Origin: Lentisphaeria bacterium
Lineage (GTDB): Bacteria; Verrucomicrobiota; Lentisphaeria; Oligosphaerales; Oligosphaeraceae
Assembly: GCA_016302725.1 (NCBI GenBank)
Contig: JAEDNB010000078.1
Location: 1-9,148 of the forward strand
Direction of reading: 5' to 3'
DNA length: 9,148 bases
Part shown: positions 1 through 6,658 of the stretch, in pieces
Layout of the letters: the number at the start of each line of letters is the position of its first letter
Position numbering within the stretch: position 1 is the first letter of the stretch
Translations under genes and position numbers: made by a program
The notes under the pieces: model-generated
Seen by the model: the letters and a program-made list of their open reading frames with translations, nothing else
The model's database searches: none
What the model was told of the DNA's origin: nothing

Positions 1-103
1 GACCGGAAAACCCGTACTTTATCCCCTGGGAAGGATTTTGCGGCGCTCGGGCCGGACGGGGAGCCGCCGCACACGGAGAACACGGAAGGCAGGCACATGC
101 CCC

Positions 104-125
104 GCCGGGCGTTTCCGCGCCCGGC
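104..125. repeat. GC-rich inverted repeat upstream of the glycosidase gene
   Basis: A perfect 8-bp inverted repeat (GCCGGGCG at 104-111 and CGCCCGGC at 118-125) encloses the 6-nt loop TTTCCG. No T tract follows on either side, so it is not a standard intrinsic terminator. It could be the tail hairpin of a gene left of the window or a dispersed GC palindrome. Nearby, ACACGGA occurs twice at 9-nt spacing (71-77 and 80-86). I see no coding region in 1-250. Confidence 0.5.
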
Positions 126-149
126 CTGTCCAGCGGCCGCGATGTATCC

Positions 150-181
150 TTGTGTGCGAGGAGGAAGGGGCTATATTGACA
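150..181 (+). promoter_or_regulatory. Candidate promoter elements for the glycosidase gene
   Basis: TATATT at 172-177 matches the sigma70 -10 consensus at five of six positions. A weak -35-like TTGTGT lies at 150-155 with a 16-nt spacer. A perfect -35 hexamer, TTGACA, lies at 176-181, but the bases 16-18 nt beyond it match the -10 consensus poorly (CAAGAT at 198-203 is the best, three of six). The local fall in GC content (about 171-215) just ahead of the start at 251 supports a promoter somewhere here. Which element is used cannot be decided from sequence, and sigma factor preferences of this organism are unknown. Confidence 0.35.
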
Positions 182-250
182 CTGGAATTGAAAAACTCAA
201 GATGTGACACTTCTCTCCCCCTTTTCCTCACACCTTTCCTCTTTCCCGTC

Positions 251-3200
251 ATGAAAAGACAAAGCCAACTTCTCCTTCTCCTCTGTCTCTTTGCCCTGGG
301 GTTGTTCGCCCAGGAGTGGGACTTCCACAAAGCCCAGGGGCCCTGGACCCAGGGCAAGAACCTGAATGTCTCCTTCACTCCCCAGGGGCTTCTCCTGGAG
401 ACCACGGGGCCCCACTCCCAACTGAAGGGGGAACCCCTGGACTTCACGCCAGGAGACCTGGGATGCCTGCGGATTGCCTACACCGCCACGGGCCCCAAGC
501 AGAACATCGGGTTCTTCTTCTTCGGCACCGACCAGGAGCCCGATTTCGCCGAGGACAAGAAATTCACCCTGCCCCCCATCCTCTGCGACGGGCGCCCCCA
601 CGAATTCCTCCTGGACCTGGCAGGGGCGGCAAAGGACCAGTCCTTCCGCAAATGGAAGGAAGCCAGGAAGATTGTCAGGATGCGCCTGGACCTGGCCACG
701 GAACCGGATACCCAGGTGACCATCCAGTCCATCTCGCTGGAGAAAGTCGACCGACAGAAACTCCTCTCCAACCAGTTTGCCCGGGAAATCGAGATGGGGA
801 TTCCCCTGTCCATCCCCGTGGATCTCCCCCCCGACCATAACCCCGGGGACACCCACCGCTTCTTCCAGTCCGCCCTCCTCTCCTACCAGGCCAACGGCGA
901 AGGGCTGGGGCAATTCCAAATCCGCAAGCGTCTAACCCTGGACCAACCCGTCACCGACGCCCTCTGGCAAAGCATCTGCGACGACAACCTGCGGGAGGTG
1001 TGGGTGAACGGAACCCTCCTCGACCACTCCTGGAGCCGCAACTGGCGGGAGCCGGATGTGGTGCAAATCCCCCCCGAACTCCTGGTGCAGGGGGAAAACC
1101 TCCTGGCCGTCTCCTATGAGAACCGGGGAAGCCAAGGAGGCGTCATGGCGGACCTCCAACTCGTGATGCAGGACGGCAGCCACCAAGTCGTCACCCTGGA
1201 GGGAGGCAGGATCCAGAAGGGGGAACCTCCCAGGGGATGGGAGCAAATCGGCTTCTCGGATGACGCCTGGCGTCCCGCCGCCGCCCTGCCCCCGCCCCCG
1301 GCACGCCCCTGGATGGACTTCGAACCCCTCTACTACAGCAACCGGGGAGGCCAGTACACCACCACCATCCAGCTGGTCAACCTCGAGGGGCTCCAGGCCA
1401 CGGTCCGCTTCCAGAGTCAAGTCCCCTTCTCCCCCGAAGACCGCTTCTACGCCCGCCTGTCCACCCCCCAGGGAAAATCCCTCCGCTATTTCCTGGGAAA
1501 TGCCGAAAAACTCGGCGCCACCCTCTCGGCGGACGGGACCACCCTGGAGGCCACCTTCACCGGCTGCGAGGGGGAATACTACGGCGACGCCTATGAATAC
1601 GTCTGGGATTTCGGCGTCATCACCCGAAAGGCCCAGGGCGATGTGAAGAAAACCTTCCATACCCAGGGACGCTCCGTCCCCGGCGCCCCCCTGTCCACCC
1701 AGCTGAAGACCACCCCCACCGGCGTCATCCCCACCCTGGACAACGCCCCCTTCTACTTCACCATGTTCACGGACATCGCCCATTACCGGGGGACGGATGT
1801 CAAGTTCGCCGAGGAGGTGGCCACAGGCCTGGAAGGGCCGGACTCCCCCTTCAACGTCATCGCCATCCGCCTGGGAGGCAGCAAGAATCTCTGGTGGGTG
1901 GGCCCCGACCAATACGATTTCCGGGAAGTCGACTTCATCCTCAGCCGCACCCTGGCCCTCTACCCCGACAGCAAACTGGCCCCCTTCGTCTGGTGCCACC
2001 CCGGCCGCTGGTACGACCAGGTTTATCCCGAACGCGTCTCCCGCATGGAAGACGAATCCAAACGCCTCCGCTACTACGTCTCCACCGTCAGCTTCGACGA
2101 CCCCGATGTGCGGAAGGACGCCCAAAAGGCCCTGGACGCCCTGGTGAAACACGTGGAGGAACGCTTCGGCAGCAAAGTGGTCCTCTATCTCCTCATGGGG
2201 GGAATCTCCTGTGAATGGCAGGGCTGGGCCGCCCACTCCGACACCTACGCCGATTTCAGCGACCTGGCCCAGGAACGCTTCCGGGAGGTCGCCGCTCAGC
2301 ATGGCCTGAAGACACAGGGAACCCCCCGCGGCCCGGAACGGGAGGCCTCCCTGGACGGCGTCTTCCGCTCCCCCACGAAAAACCCCGTGGAATTCCTCTA
2401 CGACCGCTACTACAGCCAAAGCATCGCCGAATGCCTCGACCTGCTGGCGGAAACCACCAAGAAGGCCTGCTCCACCCCCAAGCTGGTGGGGTGCTATTAC
2501 GGCTACCACATGGAATACGGGAATCTGGGACACTGCGTCAACGGCGGGGGGCACAACAACCTGGAACGGCTTCTGGCCTCTCCTTGGATGGACATCTTCC
2601 TCTCTCCCCAAAGTTACGGCACCCGGAGCCTGGGCGCCCCCAATGCGGAAATGAAACCCTATGGCTCCATCGCGCAGGCCGGGAAGCTCTCCATGCTGGA
2701 GGACGACACCCGCACCAGCCTCACCAGCAGGACTCCCTTGGAACAAACCCTGAATCTGGACCTCACCCTCAATGTGCTGAAACGAAACATCGGCATGTCC
2801 CTCTGCCATGGCGTCCCCCTCAACCACCTGGCCCTCATCGAGGGACGGGAACTGGCTCATCCGAAAATCCGGGAGCTGATCCGGCAAAGCCGGAAAGCGG
2901 GGCAGTTCCTCCTGGAAAAGGGGAAGGGCAGCAGCACCCGGGTGGCCGCCGTCATTGACGAGGAGGCCCTGGCCTGCTTCGCCGCCACTCGGAAAAAGGT
3001 CGGCGTAAAGGAACAGGACCGTTTCCTCTATAGCCACGAAGGCTCCCTCCGGCAGACCTCCCGCTCCGTCCAGCCCATCTCCGGGGATCTCCTCTACTAC
3101 CAGCGCATCGCCCTGGCCCAGTTCGGCGCCCCTGTGGACGTGGTCCTCCTTCCCGATCTCCTGAAAAATCCCGGACGCTACGACATGGTGATCTTCCTCA

Positions 3201-3820
3201 ATGCGGTGCTGGACCGTCCCCTGCTGCGGGAGACGGTGGCCAAGCTCAAGGAAGAGGACGTCATCCTGGTCTTCCCCTACGGCGTGGGCTTCCTGGGCGG
3301 CGAAGGCGTTTCCGCCGACACCATGAGCCAGATTCTGGGCATGGCCGTCCAGCCGGCCGGCCAGGGTTCTCTCCAATTGGAGATGATGGACGGCTCCCTC
3401 GCCGGGAGCGACTACTCCGTGAAGACCCGTTTCCAGGTGGTGGACGAAGAAGCCCGTCCCATGGGATTCTACCAGGACGGCAAGCAGGTGGCCGTGGCCG
3501 AAAAGCGGAACGTCTACTTCTACGGCTCCCCCGCCCTCTCCCGGGACTTCCTCCGAGAGGTGGCCCGCAGGGCCGGCGTCCATCTCTATCTGGAATCCGG
3601 CGACAATCTCTACGCCAGCCGGGATGTGGTGAGCATCCACGCCAGCCATAGGGGAGACAAGACAATCCGGCTTCCCGAGCGAAGCGACGTGGTGGATGTC
3701 TACACTGGCGAGGTTTTGGCCAAGGATGTGCAGGAGGTGACCTTCCCCATGGAGGCCTTCCAATCCCGCGTCCTGATGCTGGGCAAGGCGGAGGAGATTC
3801 TCAAGGCCTTCCAAAAGTAG
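251..3820 (+). CDS. Secreted multidomain glycoside hydrolase, GH42-like (clan GH-A), putative
   Basis: The product has 1189 residues. I chose the ATG at 251 because it opens a clear Sec signal peptide: basic MKRQ, a Leu-rich core at about 7-18 and a likely cleavage after LFA at 20. The frame stays open to 38, but those residues are Arg/Pro-rich and unlike protein. About 35-170 looks like a beta-rich binding module. About 200-315 looks like a jelly-roll of the GH2 sugar-binding type (WVNGTLLD, ENLLAVSYENRG). A TIM-barrel-like region spans about 500-880; GGISCEWQGW (Glu655) and SMLEDDTRTS (Glu817) are the best candidates for acid/base and nucleophile. About 895-1035 resembles the Rossmann-like trimerisation domain of GH42 beta-galactosidases, followed by a beta-sandwich tail (GDNLYASRDVVSIHAS). 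It is twice the usual GH42 length. Likely role: hydrolysis of a plant or algal glycan in the periplasm or outside; substrate unknown. The ATG is preceded by a C/T-rich stretch, with no Shine-Dalgarno sequence. The family call is from recalled resemblance; catalytic residues are inferred. Confidence 0.8.
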   Translation: MKRQSQLLLLLCLFALGLFAQEWDFHKAQGPWTQGKNLNVSFTPQGLLLETTGPHSQLKGEPLDFTPGDLGCLRIAYTATGPKQNIGFFFFGTDQEPDFAEDKKFTLPPILCDGRPHEFLLDLAGAAKDQSFRKWKEARKIVRMRLDLATEPDTQVTIQSISLEKVDRQKLLSNQFAREIEMGIPLSIPVDLPPDHNPGDTHRFFQSALLSYQANGEGLGQFQIRKRLTLDQPVTDALWQSICDDNLREVWVNGTLLDHSWSRNWREPDVVQIPPELLVQGENLLAVSYENRGSQGGVMADLQLVMQDGSHQVVTLEGGRIQKGEPPRGWEQIGFSDDAWRPAAALPPPPARPWMDFEPLYYSNRGGQYTTTIQLVNLEGLQATVRFQSQVPFSPEDRFYARLSTPQGKSLRYFLGNAEKLGATLSADGTTLEATFTGCEGEYYGDAYEYVWDFGVITRKAQGDVKKTFHTQGRSVPGAPLSTQLKTTPTGVIPTLDNAPFYFTMFTDIAHYRGTDVKFAEEVATGLEGPDSPFNVIAIRLGGSKNLWWVGPDQYDFREVDFILSRTLALYPDSKLAPFVWCHPGRWYDQVYPERVSRMEDESKRLRYYVSTVSFDDPDVRKDAQKALDALVKHVEERFGSKVVLYLLMGGISCEWQGWAAHSDTYADFSDLAQERFREVAAQHGLKTQGTPRGPEREASLDGVFRSPTKNPVEFLYDRYYSQSIAECLDLLAETTKKACSTPKLVGCYYGYHMEYGNLGHCVNGGGHNNLERLLASPWMDIFLSPQSYGTRSLGAPNAEMKPYGSIAQAGKLSMLEDDTRTSLTSRTPLEQTLNLDLTLNVLKRNIGMSLCHGVPLNHLALIEGRELAHPKIRELIRQSRKAGQFLLEKGKGSSTRVAAVIDEEALACFAATRKKVGVKEQDRFLYSHEGSLRQTSRSVQPISGDLLYYQRIALAQFGAPVDVVLLPDLLKNPGRYDMVIFLNAVLDRPLLRETVAKLKEEDVILVFPYGVGFLGGEGVSADTMSQILGMAVQPAGQGSLQLEMMDGSLAGSDYSVKTRFQVVDEEARPMGFYQDGKQVAVAEKRNVYFYGSPALSRDFLREVARRAGVHLYLESGDNLYASRDVVSIHASHRGDKTIRLPERSDVVDVYTGEVLAKDVQEVTFPMEAFQSRVLMLGKAEEILKAFQK

Positions 3821-3849
3821 CCTGGCTCCTCCCCCTGATTCCCCCCGAT

Positions 3850-3885
3850 TCCCCCGGTCCTTCCAGGAAGGGCCGGGGGATTTTT
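3850..3885 (+). terminator. Intrinsic terminator of the glycosidase gene
   Basis: TCCCCCGG at 3850-3857 pairs with CCGGGGGA at 3873-3880. The stem continues through one T-G wobble into CCTTC/GAAGG around the 3-nt loop CAG, giving about 14 pairs. Five T residues (3881-3885) follow at once. It starts 29 nt after the stop of the plus-strand gene. In the other direction the hairpin is followed by AATC and a G run rather than T, so it should act mainly on plus-strand transcripts. Its left flank carries a 10-bp near-tandem duplication (GATTCCCCCC at 3837, then GATTCCCCCG at 3847). Confidence 0.9.
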
Positions 3886-3914
3886 CATCCCCCCATTTCC
3901 CGTGTCATGGCGGC

Positions 3915-3954
3915 GGCGGGCAATCCCCCGCCCGCCTTCCCGCTGTGCGGGCGG
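3915..3954. repeat. Overlapping GC-rich inverted repeats in the convergent gap
   Basis: Two hairpins share an arm and cannot form together. One pairs GGCGGGC (3915-3921) with GCCCGCC (3930-3936), 7 bp with an 8-nt loop. The other pairs CCGCCCGC (3928-3935) with GCGGGCGG (3947-3954), 8 bp with an 11-nt loop. They lie 12 nt or more beyond the proA stop on the minus strand and could slow polymerase or block 3' exonucleases. No T tract follows in the minus direction, so a classical intrinsic terminator for proA is not visible. Confidence 0.5.
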
Positions 3955-3966
3955 CCTGTTCCCGGG

Positions 3967-5247
3967 TCATCCTTCTTCCCGGTGGGTATATTGGCGTTGC
4001 CCCTGGGCGAAGGGGGCCACGGTATCGCCCTGCCCTTCCAGGAGCCATTTATAGATGGTGAGCCCTTCCAGCCCCACGGGGCCGCGGGCGTGAATCTTGG
4101 AGGTGGAGATTCCCACCTCCGCCCCCAGCCCGAAGCGGAATCCATCGGCAAACCGCGTAGAGGCGTTCCAGAAGACATCGGCGGAATCCACCCTCCTCTG
4201 GAAAAGGTCCGCGTTGGCGGCGGATTCCGTGACGATGGCGTCGGTATGGTGTGAGCCGTAGTGGTTGATGTGGTCGATGGCCTCCTTCACGTCCTCCACC
4301 AGTTTCACGGAGAGCACCAGGGAGAGATATTCCGTGGCCCAGTCCTCCGGAGTGGCCATCTTCATGGCAGGCCAGAGGCGGCGGCACTCCTCGTCTCCCC
4401 GCAGTTCCACGCCGGCGGCCTCCAGGGCCTGGCAGACCTGGGGGAGCAGCCGCGGGGCCGCCTTGCGGTTCACCAGGAGGGTCTCGATGGCATTGCAGGC
4501 GGAAGCGCCCTGGGTTTTGGCGTCCACGGCCACTGCCGCCGCCATTTTCGGGTCGGCGCTTTCATCCAGGTAGAGGTGGCAGAGGCCGGCGGAGTGTCCC
4601 AACACGGGGATGGTGGTGTTTTCCATGATATGCCGGACGAAGGCATTGGAGCCCCGGGGCACGATGAGGTCGATGGTGTCGTTCAGGGAGAGCATCCCCT
4701 GGACCTCCTCCCGGCTTTCCAGGAGTTGGAGCCATTCCCGGGGGATTCCCGCCTGGCAGGTCGCCTGGGCGATGACCTCCGCCAGAAGGCGGTTGGTGTG
4801 GAATGCCTCCCGCCCCCCCTTCAGGAGCACGGCGTTGCCGCTCTTGAGGCACAGGGAGGAGATTTGGACCAGGGCGTCAGGGCGGGCTTCAAAGATGATG
4901 CCGATGACCCCGATGGGGCATGTGACGCGGCGCAAATGGAGCCCCTCCGCCAATTCCCTGCGGGAAGTCACCCGCCCCAGGGGGTCGGGGAGTTTCCGCA
5001 GGGCGTGGAGCCCGGCCACCACGTCCTGGAGTTTTCCCTGGTCGAAGAGCAGGCGCTTCCGCAGGGCCTCCCCCAGGGAGTCCCCGGCCTCCTGGAGATC
5101 CTGCCGGTTTGCCTGGAAGATTGCCTCTCCCTGGGCCTGGAGGGCGTTGGCCATGGCCTCCAGGGCGCGGTTCCTATCCTCCAGGGAGGTGTCGGAGAGA
5201 AGAATGGAGGCCGCCTTGGCCTTCCTGGCCATTTCAAGAGTGGACAT
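3967..5247 (-). CDS. proA: Gamma-glutamyl phosphate reductase (glutamate-5-semialdehyde dehydrogenase)
   Basis: The 426-residue cytoplasmic protein is close to the usual ProA length of about 417. ProA reduces gamma-glutamyl phosphate with NADPH to glutamate-5-semialdehyde, the second step of proline synthesis from glutamate. Signatures seen: PIGVIGIIFEARPDAL (111-126) and SGNAVLLKGGREA (136-148) of the nucleotide-binding fold; GHSAGLCHLYLD (217-228); the catalytic Cys251 in ASACNAIETLLV; HYGSHHTDAI (329-338); and the long C-terminal signature around VDSADVFWNASTRFADGF (353-370), FGLGAEVGISTSKIHARGP (372-390) and GLEGLTIYKW (392-401). All expected motifs are intact. The ATG at 5247 gives the normal MARKAKAAS-type N-terminus. 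It lies 30 nt after the RF-like stop. The leader is C-rich with no Shine-Dalgarno; a GATAAT hexamer (5274-5279, minus strand) overlapping the upstream stop could be a weak internal -10. The partner gene proB is not in the window. Confidence 0.97.
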   Translation of the reverse strand: MSTLEMARKAKAASILLSDTSLEDRNRALEAMANALQAQGEAIFQANRQDLQEAGDSLGEALRKRLLFDQGKLQDVVAGLHALRKLPDPLGRVTSRRELAEGLHLRRVTCPIGVIGIIFEARPDALVQISSLCLKSGNAVLLKGGREAFHTNRLLAEVIAQATCQAGIPREWLQLLESREEVQGMLSLNDTIDLIVPRGSNAFVRHIMENTTIPVLGHSAGLCHLYLDESADPKMAAAVAVDAKTQGASACNAIETLLVNRKAAPRLLPQVCQALEAAGVELRGDEECRRLWPAMKMATPEDWATEYLSLVLSVKLVEDVKEAIDHINHYGSHHTDAIVTESAANADLFQRRVDSADVFWNASTRFADGFRFGLGAEVGISTSKIHARGPVGLEGLTIYKWLLEGQGDTVAPFAQGQRQYTHREEG

Positions 5248-5277
5248 GGGGATACGTATGGGGGGGATGGGGGATTA

Positions 5278-5778
5278 TCAGCGATGGAGGGGGGGCAGCT
5301 GGCGGCGCTGCCTCTCCTCGGCGAGTTTTTGCCAGGCGAAGGGCTCCCTGCCCATGAGGCGAAGCAGGCGGGAAGGGGTGCACCCCAGATCCGCGGCGGC
5401 AGAGGCAATGTTGTACTCCCCGCGCCGCAGGGCGTCGAAGACCTTTCCCAGCCAAAGGGGGTATTGGGGGGAACTCTCCCCGGGAACGGGACTCAGGGGA
5501 ATCCCCGGGGGAAGCTCCCCCGCCTCGGGCGGAAGAAAGACCGCCAACTCCCAGCGGAGACGGCGCAGGGCAAGACGGAGATTCTGGTGCTGGGAACGGG
5601 TGGTGTCGTCCCACACCGAAATCCCCGTGGCCTCGTGGGTGACCCGTGCCGCCGTGGAAGTCTTGTTCCGCTTCTGCCCCCCCGGCCCCGTCCCCCGGCA
5701 TGCCTCGAAACGACATTGCCCCAGCAACTGGCCATCCGGAAGGGCAAGGAGGGGGTATTTTTTCACGGGAGTCACCAA
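5278..5778 (-). CDS. Peptide chain release factor-like protein (GGQ domain) with helical C-terminal extension
   Basis: The 166-residue product (from the TTG) has the class-I release factor catalytic domain: CRGTGPGGQKRNKTSTAARVTH at about 27-48 with GGQ at 33-35, then the family's R-Q-N-A-L pattern in RSQHQNLRLALRRL (61-74). The GGQ loop enters the ribosomal peptidyl-transferase centre and triggers hydrolysis of peptidyl-tRNA. No codon-recognition domain (PxT or SPF) is present, so it is not RF1 or RF2; ribosome rescue, as by ArfB/YaeJ, is the likely role. Unlike ArfB, which ends in a basic tail, this protein ends in a region (about 108-166) with a helix-turn-helix-like piece (NIASAAADLGCTPSRLLRLM) and a basic end. 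I recall similar extended proteins in Verrucomicrobia-type genomes. An in-frame TGA lies three codons before the TTG at 5776-5778, so translation must start at TTG or the adjoining GTG at 5773-5775. It lies 30 nt upstream of proA and is probably co-transcribed with it. Confidence 0.9.
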   Translation of the reverse strand: MVTPVKKYPLLALPDGQLLGQCRFEACRGTGPGGQKRNKTSTAARVTHEATGISVWDDTTRSQHQNLRLALRRLRWELAVFLPPEAGELPPGIPLSPVPGESSPQYPLWLGKVFDALRRGEYNIASAAADLGCTPSRLLRLMGREPFAWQKLAEERQRRQLPPLHR

Positions 5779-5785
5779 GTTACAT

Positions 5786-5814
5786 CATGACATATTGGTT
5801 TGCAATATGTTATG
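5786..5814. promoter_or_regulatory. AT-rich inverted repeat between amidohydrolase and RF-like genes
   Basis: CATGACATATTG (5786-5797) and CAATATGTTATG (5803-5814) form a 12-bp inverted repeat with one mismatch (5789/5811) around a 5-nt loop. The inner 8 bp are perfect. The 42 nt from 5779 to 5820 contain about 31% G+C in an otherwise very GC-rich window. It occupies nearly the whole spacer ahead of the RF-like start at 5778. No T tract follows, so a terminator is unlikely. The symmetry and size fit a dimeric-repressor operator or an mRNA stem-loop near the start codon. A weak promoter could overlap it on the minus strand: TTGCAT, a 17-nt spacer, then TATGTC (three of six matches). Confidence 0.55.
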
Positions 5815-5819
5815 CAACA

Positions 5820-6641
5820 TCAAGCCAGGCCTTTCGGCAAAGAGAAGAGTTGAGCGGCGTTATGGAAGAGGATTGCCTGTTTTTCCTGTGGGGAGAGGGA
5901 GGTTTGGTGGATTTCCTGGAGTGCCTGGGGGAGTGGGGACCATGGGGAATCGGTGCCGAAGAGCACCCTGTGGGTGCCGTGCTTTCGGATGATTCGTTCG
6001 AACTGTTCCTGGTCTGTCATCCAGCCCCGGGAGAAGGAGGTATCCAGGTAGAGGGGGGCGCCGGCGAGGTCCTGTTCCACCTGGTCCCAGTTTCGCCAAC
6101 CGCCCAAATGAGCGCAGATGATGGTCAGGTTGGGGAATCGTTCGGCCAGCCGGGCGAAATCGGCGGGGCGGGAGTGTGGCGTGGCGCCCAGGAATCCGAT
6201 GTCGCTTCCTGCGTGGAAGAGGGCGGGCAGTTTCAAGTCCGCCAAGAGTTCCCAGAGGGGAGCCAGGCGTTCCTCCAGGATGTTGAACTCCTGGTATTCG
6301 GGATGGAATTTCACGCCCAGCAGTCCCAGGGAGCGGATCCTGCGGGCCTCCGCCAGCACCTCCTCCATGGGGGCATTGGGGAAGAGGCCGCCCAGGGAGA
6401 GATGGGGCCACCGGTTCCAGGAGGCGACCCAGTCATTCACCGAAGTCATCTGTCGGGCGCTGGTGACCACGGGGCAGTTCAGCCAGCCATCGTAGCCCGC
6501 CCCCAGCGCCTTCCGCTCCTGGTCCTGCAGGGAGCCGTCCGTGAAGGCCGGAAGCCCGTGGGACTTTTGAATCAGCACCTCCACGGCACGGGCATGGACC
6601 TTTTCCGGGAAGACGTGGGTATGGGCGTCGAAGATGGGCAT
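5820..6641 (-). CDS. Amidohydrolase family 2 (TIM-barrel metal-dependent hydrolase)
   Basis: The 273-residue cytoplasmic protein has the metal ligands of the amidohydrolase superfamily in order: DAHTH near the N-terminus (His7, His9), His143 in LFHAGSD, His178 in ICAHLGG and Asp231 in FGTDSPW. KFHPEYQ (His113) sits after the fourth strand, as in amidohydrolase-2 (PF04909) proteins. Members hydrolyse or decarboxylate small cyclic or carboxylated compounds; the substrate cannot be read from the sequence. I chose the ATG at 6641 because it puts the first metal motif at residues 5-9, the family norm. The frame is open to 6761, but that extension is Pro-rich, overlaps the kinase gene and has no homologous look. 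It begins 17 nt after the kinase stop, so the two are very likely one transcript. The leader is pyrimidine-rich with no Shine-Dalgarno sequence. Confidence 0.9.
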   Translation of the reverse strand: MPIFDAHTHVFPEKVHARAVEVLIQKSHGLPAFTDGSLQDQERKALGAGYDGWLNCPVVTSARQMTSVNDWVASWNRWPHLSLGGLFPNAPMEEVLAEARRIRSLGLLGVKFHPEYQEFNILEERLAPLWELLADLKLPALFHAGSDIGFLGATPHSRPADFARLAERFPNLTIICAHLGGWRNWDQVEQDLAGAPLYLDTSFSRGWMTDQEQFERIIRKHGTHRVLFGTDSPWSPLPQALQEIHQTSLSPQEKQAILFHNAAQLFSLPKGLA

Positions 6642-6658
6642 GGGAGAGGGAAGGGCTT

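Noticed and set aside
38..250. N-terminal extension of the glycosidase frame by 71 residues
   Set aside because: It is Arg/Pro-rich, would bury the signal peptide inside the protein, and covers the likely promoter and GC hairpin.
251..310. Lipoprotein signal for the glycosidase
   Set aside because: Cys12 sits in the hydrophobic core and is preceded by Leu rather than Gly, Ala or Ser, so there is no lipobox; a signal peptidase I site after residue 20 fits better.
932..3814. A 960-residue open frame antisense to the glycosidase gene
   Set aside because: High GC at third positions removes stop codons on the opposite strand. The translation is Gly/Val/His-rich with no recognisable motif, while the plus strand has signal peptide and domain features.
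4261..5790. A 509-residue plus-strand open frame across proA and the RF-like gene
   Set aside because: It is antisense to two genes with complete family signatures and reads as low-complexity Gly/Leu-rich shadow sequence.
5786..5814. Inverted repeat as an intrinsic terminator
   Set aside because: The stem is AT-rich and no T tract follows it in either direction.
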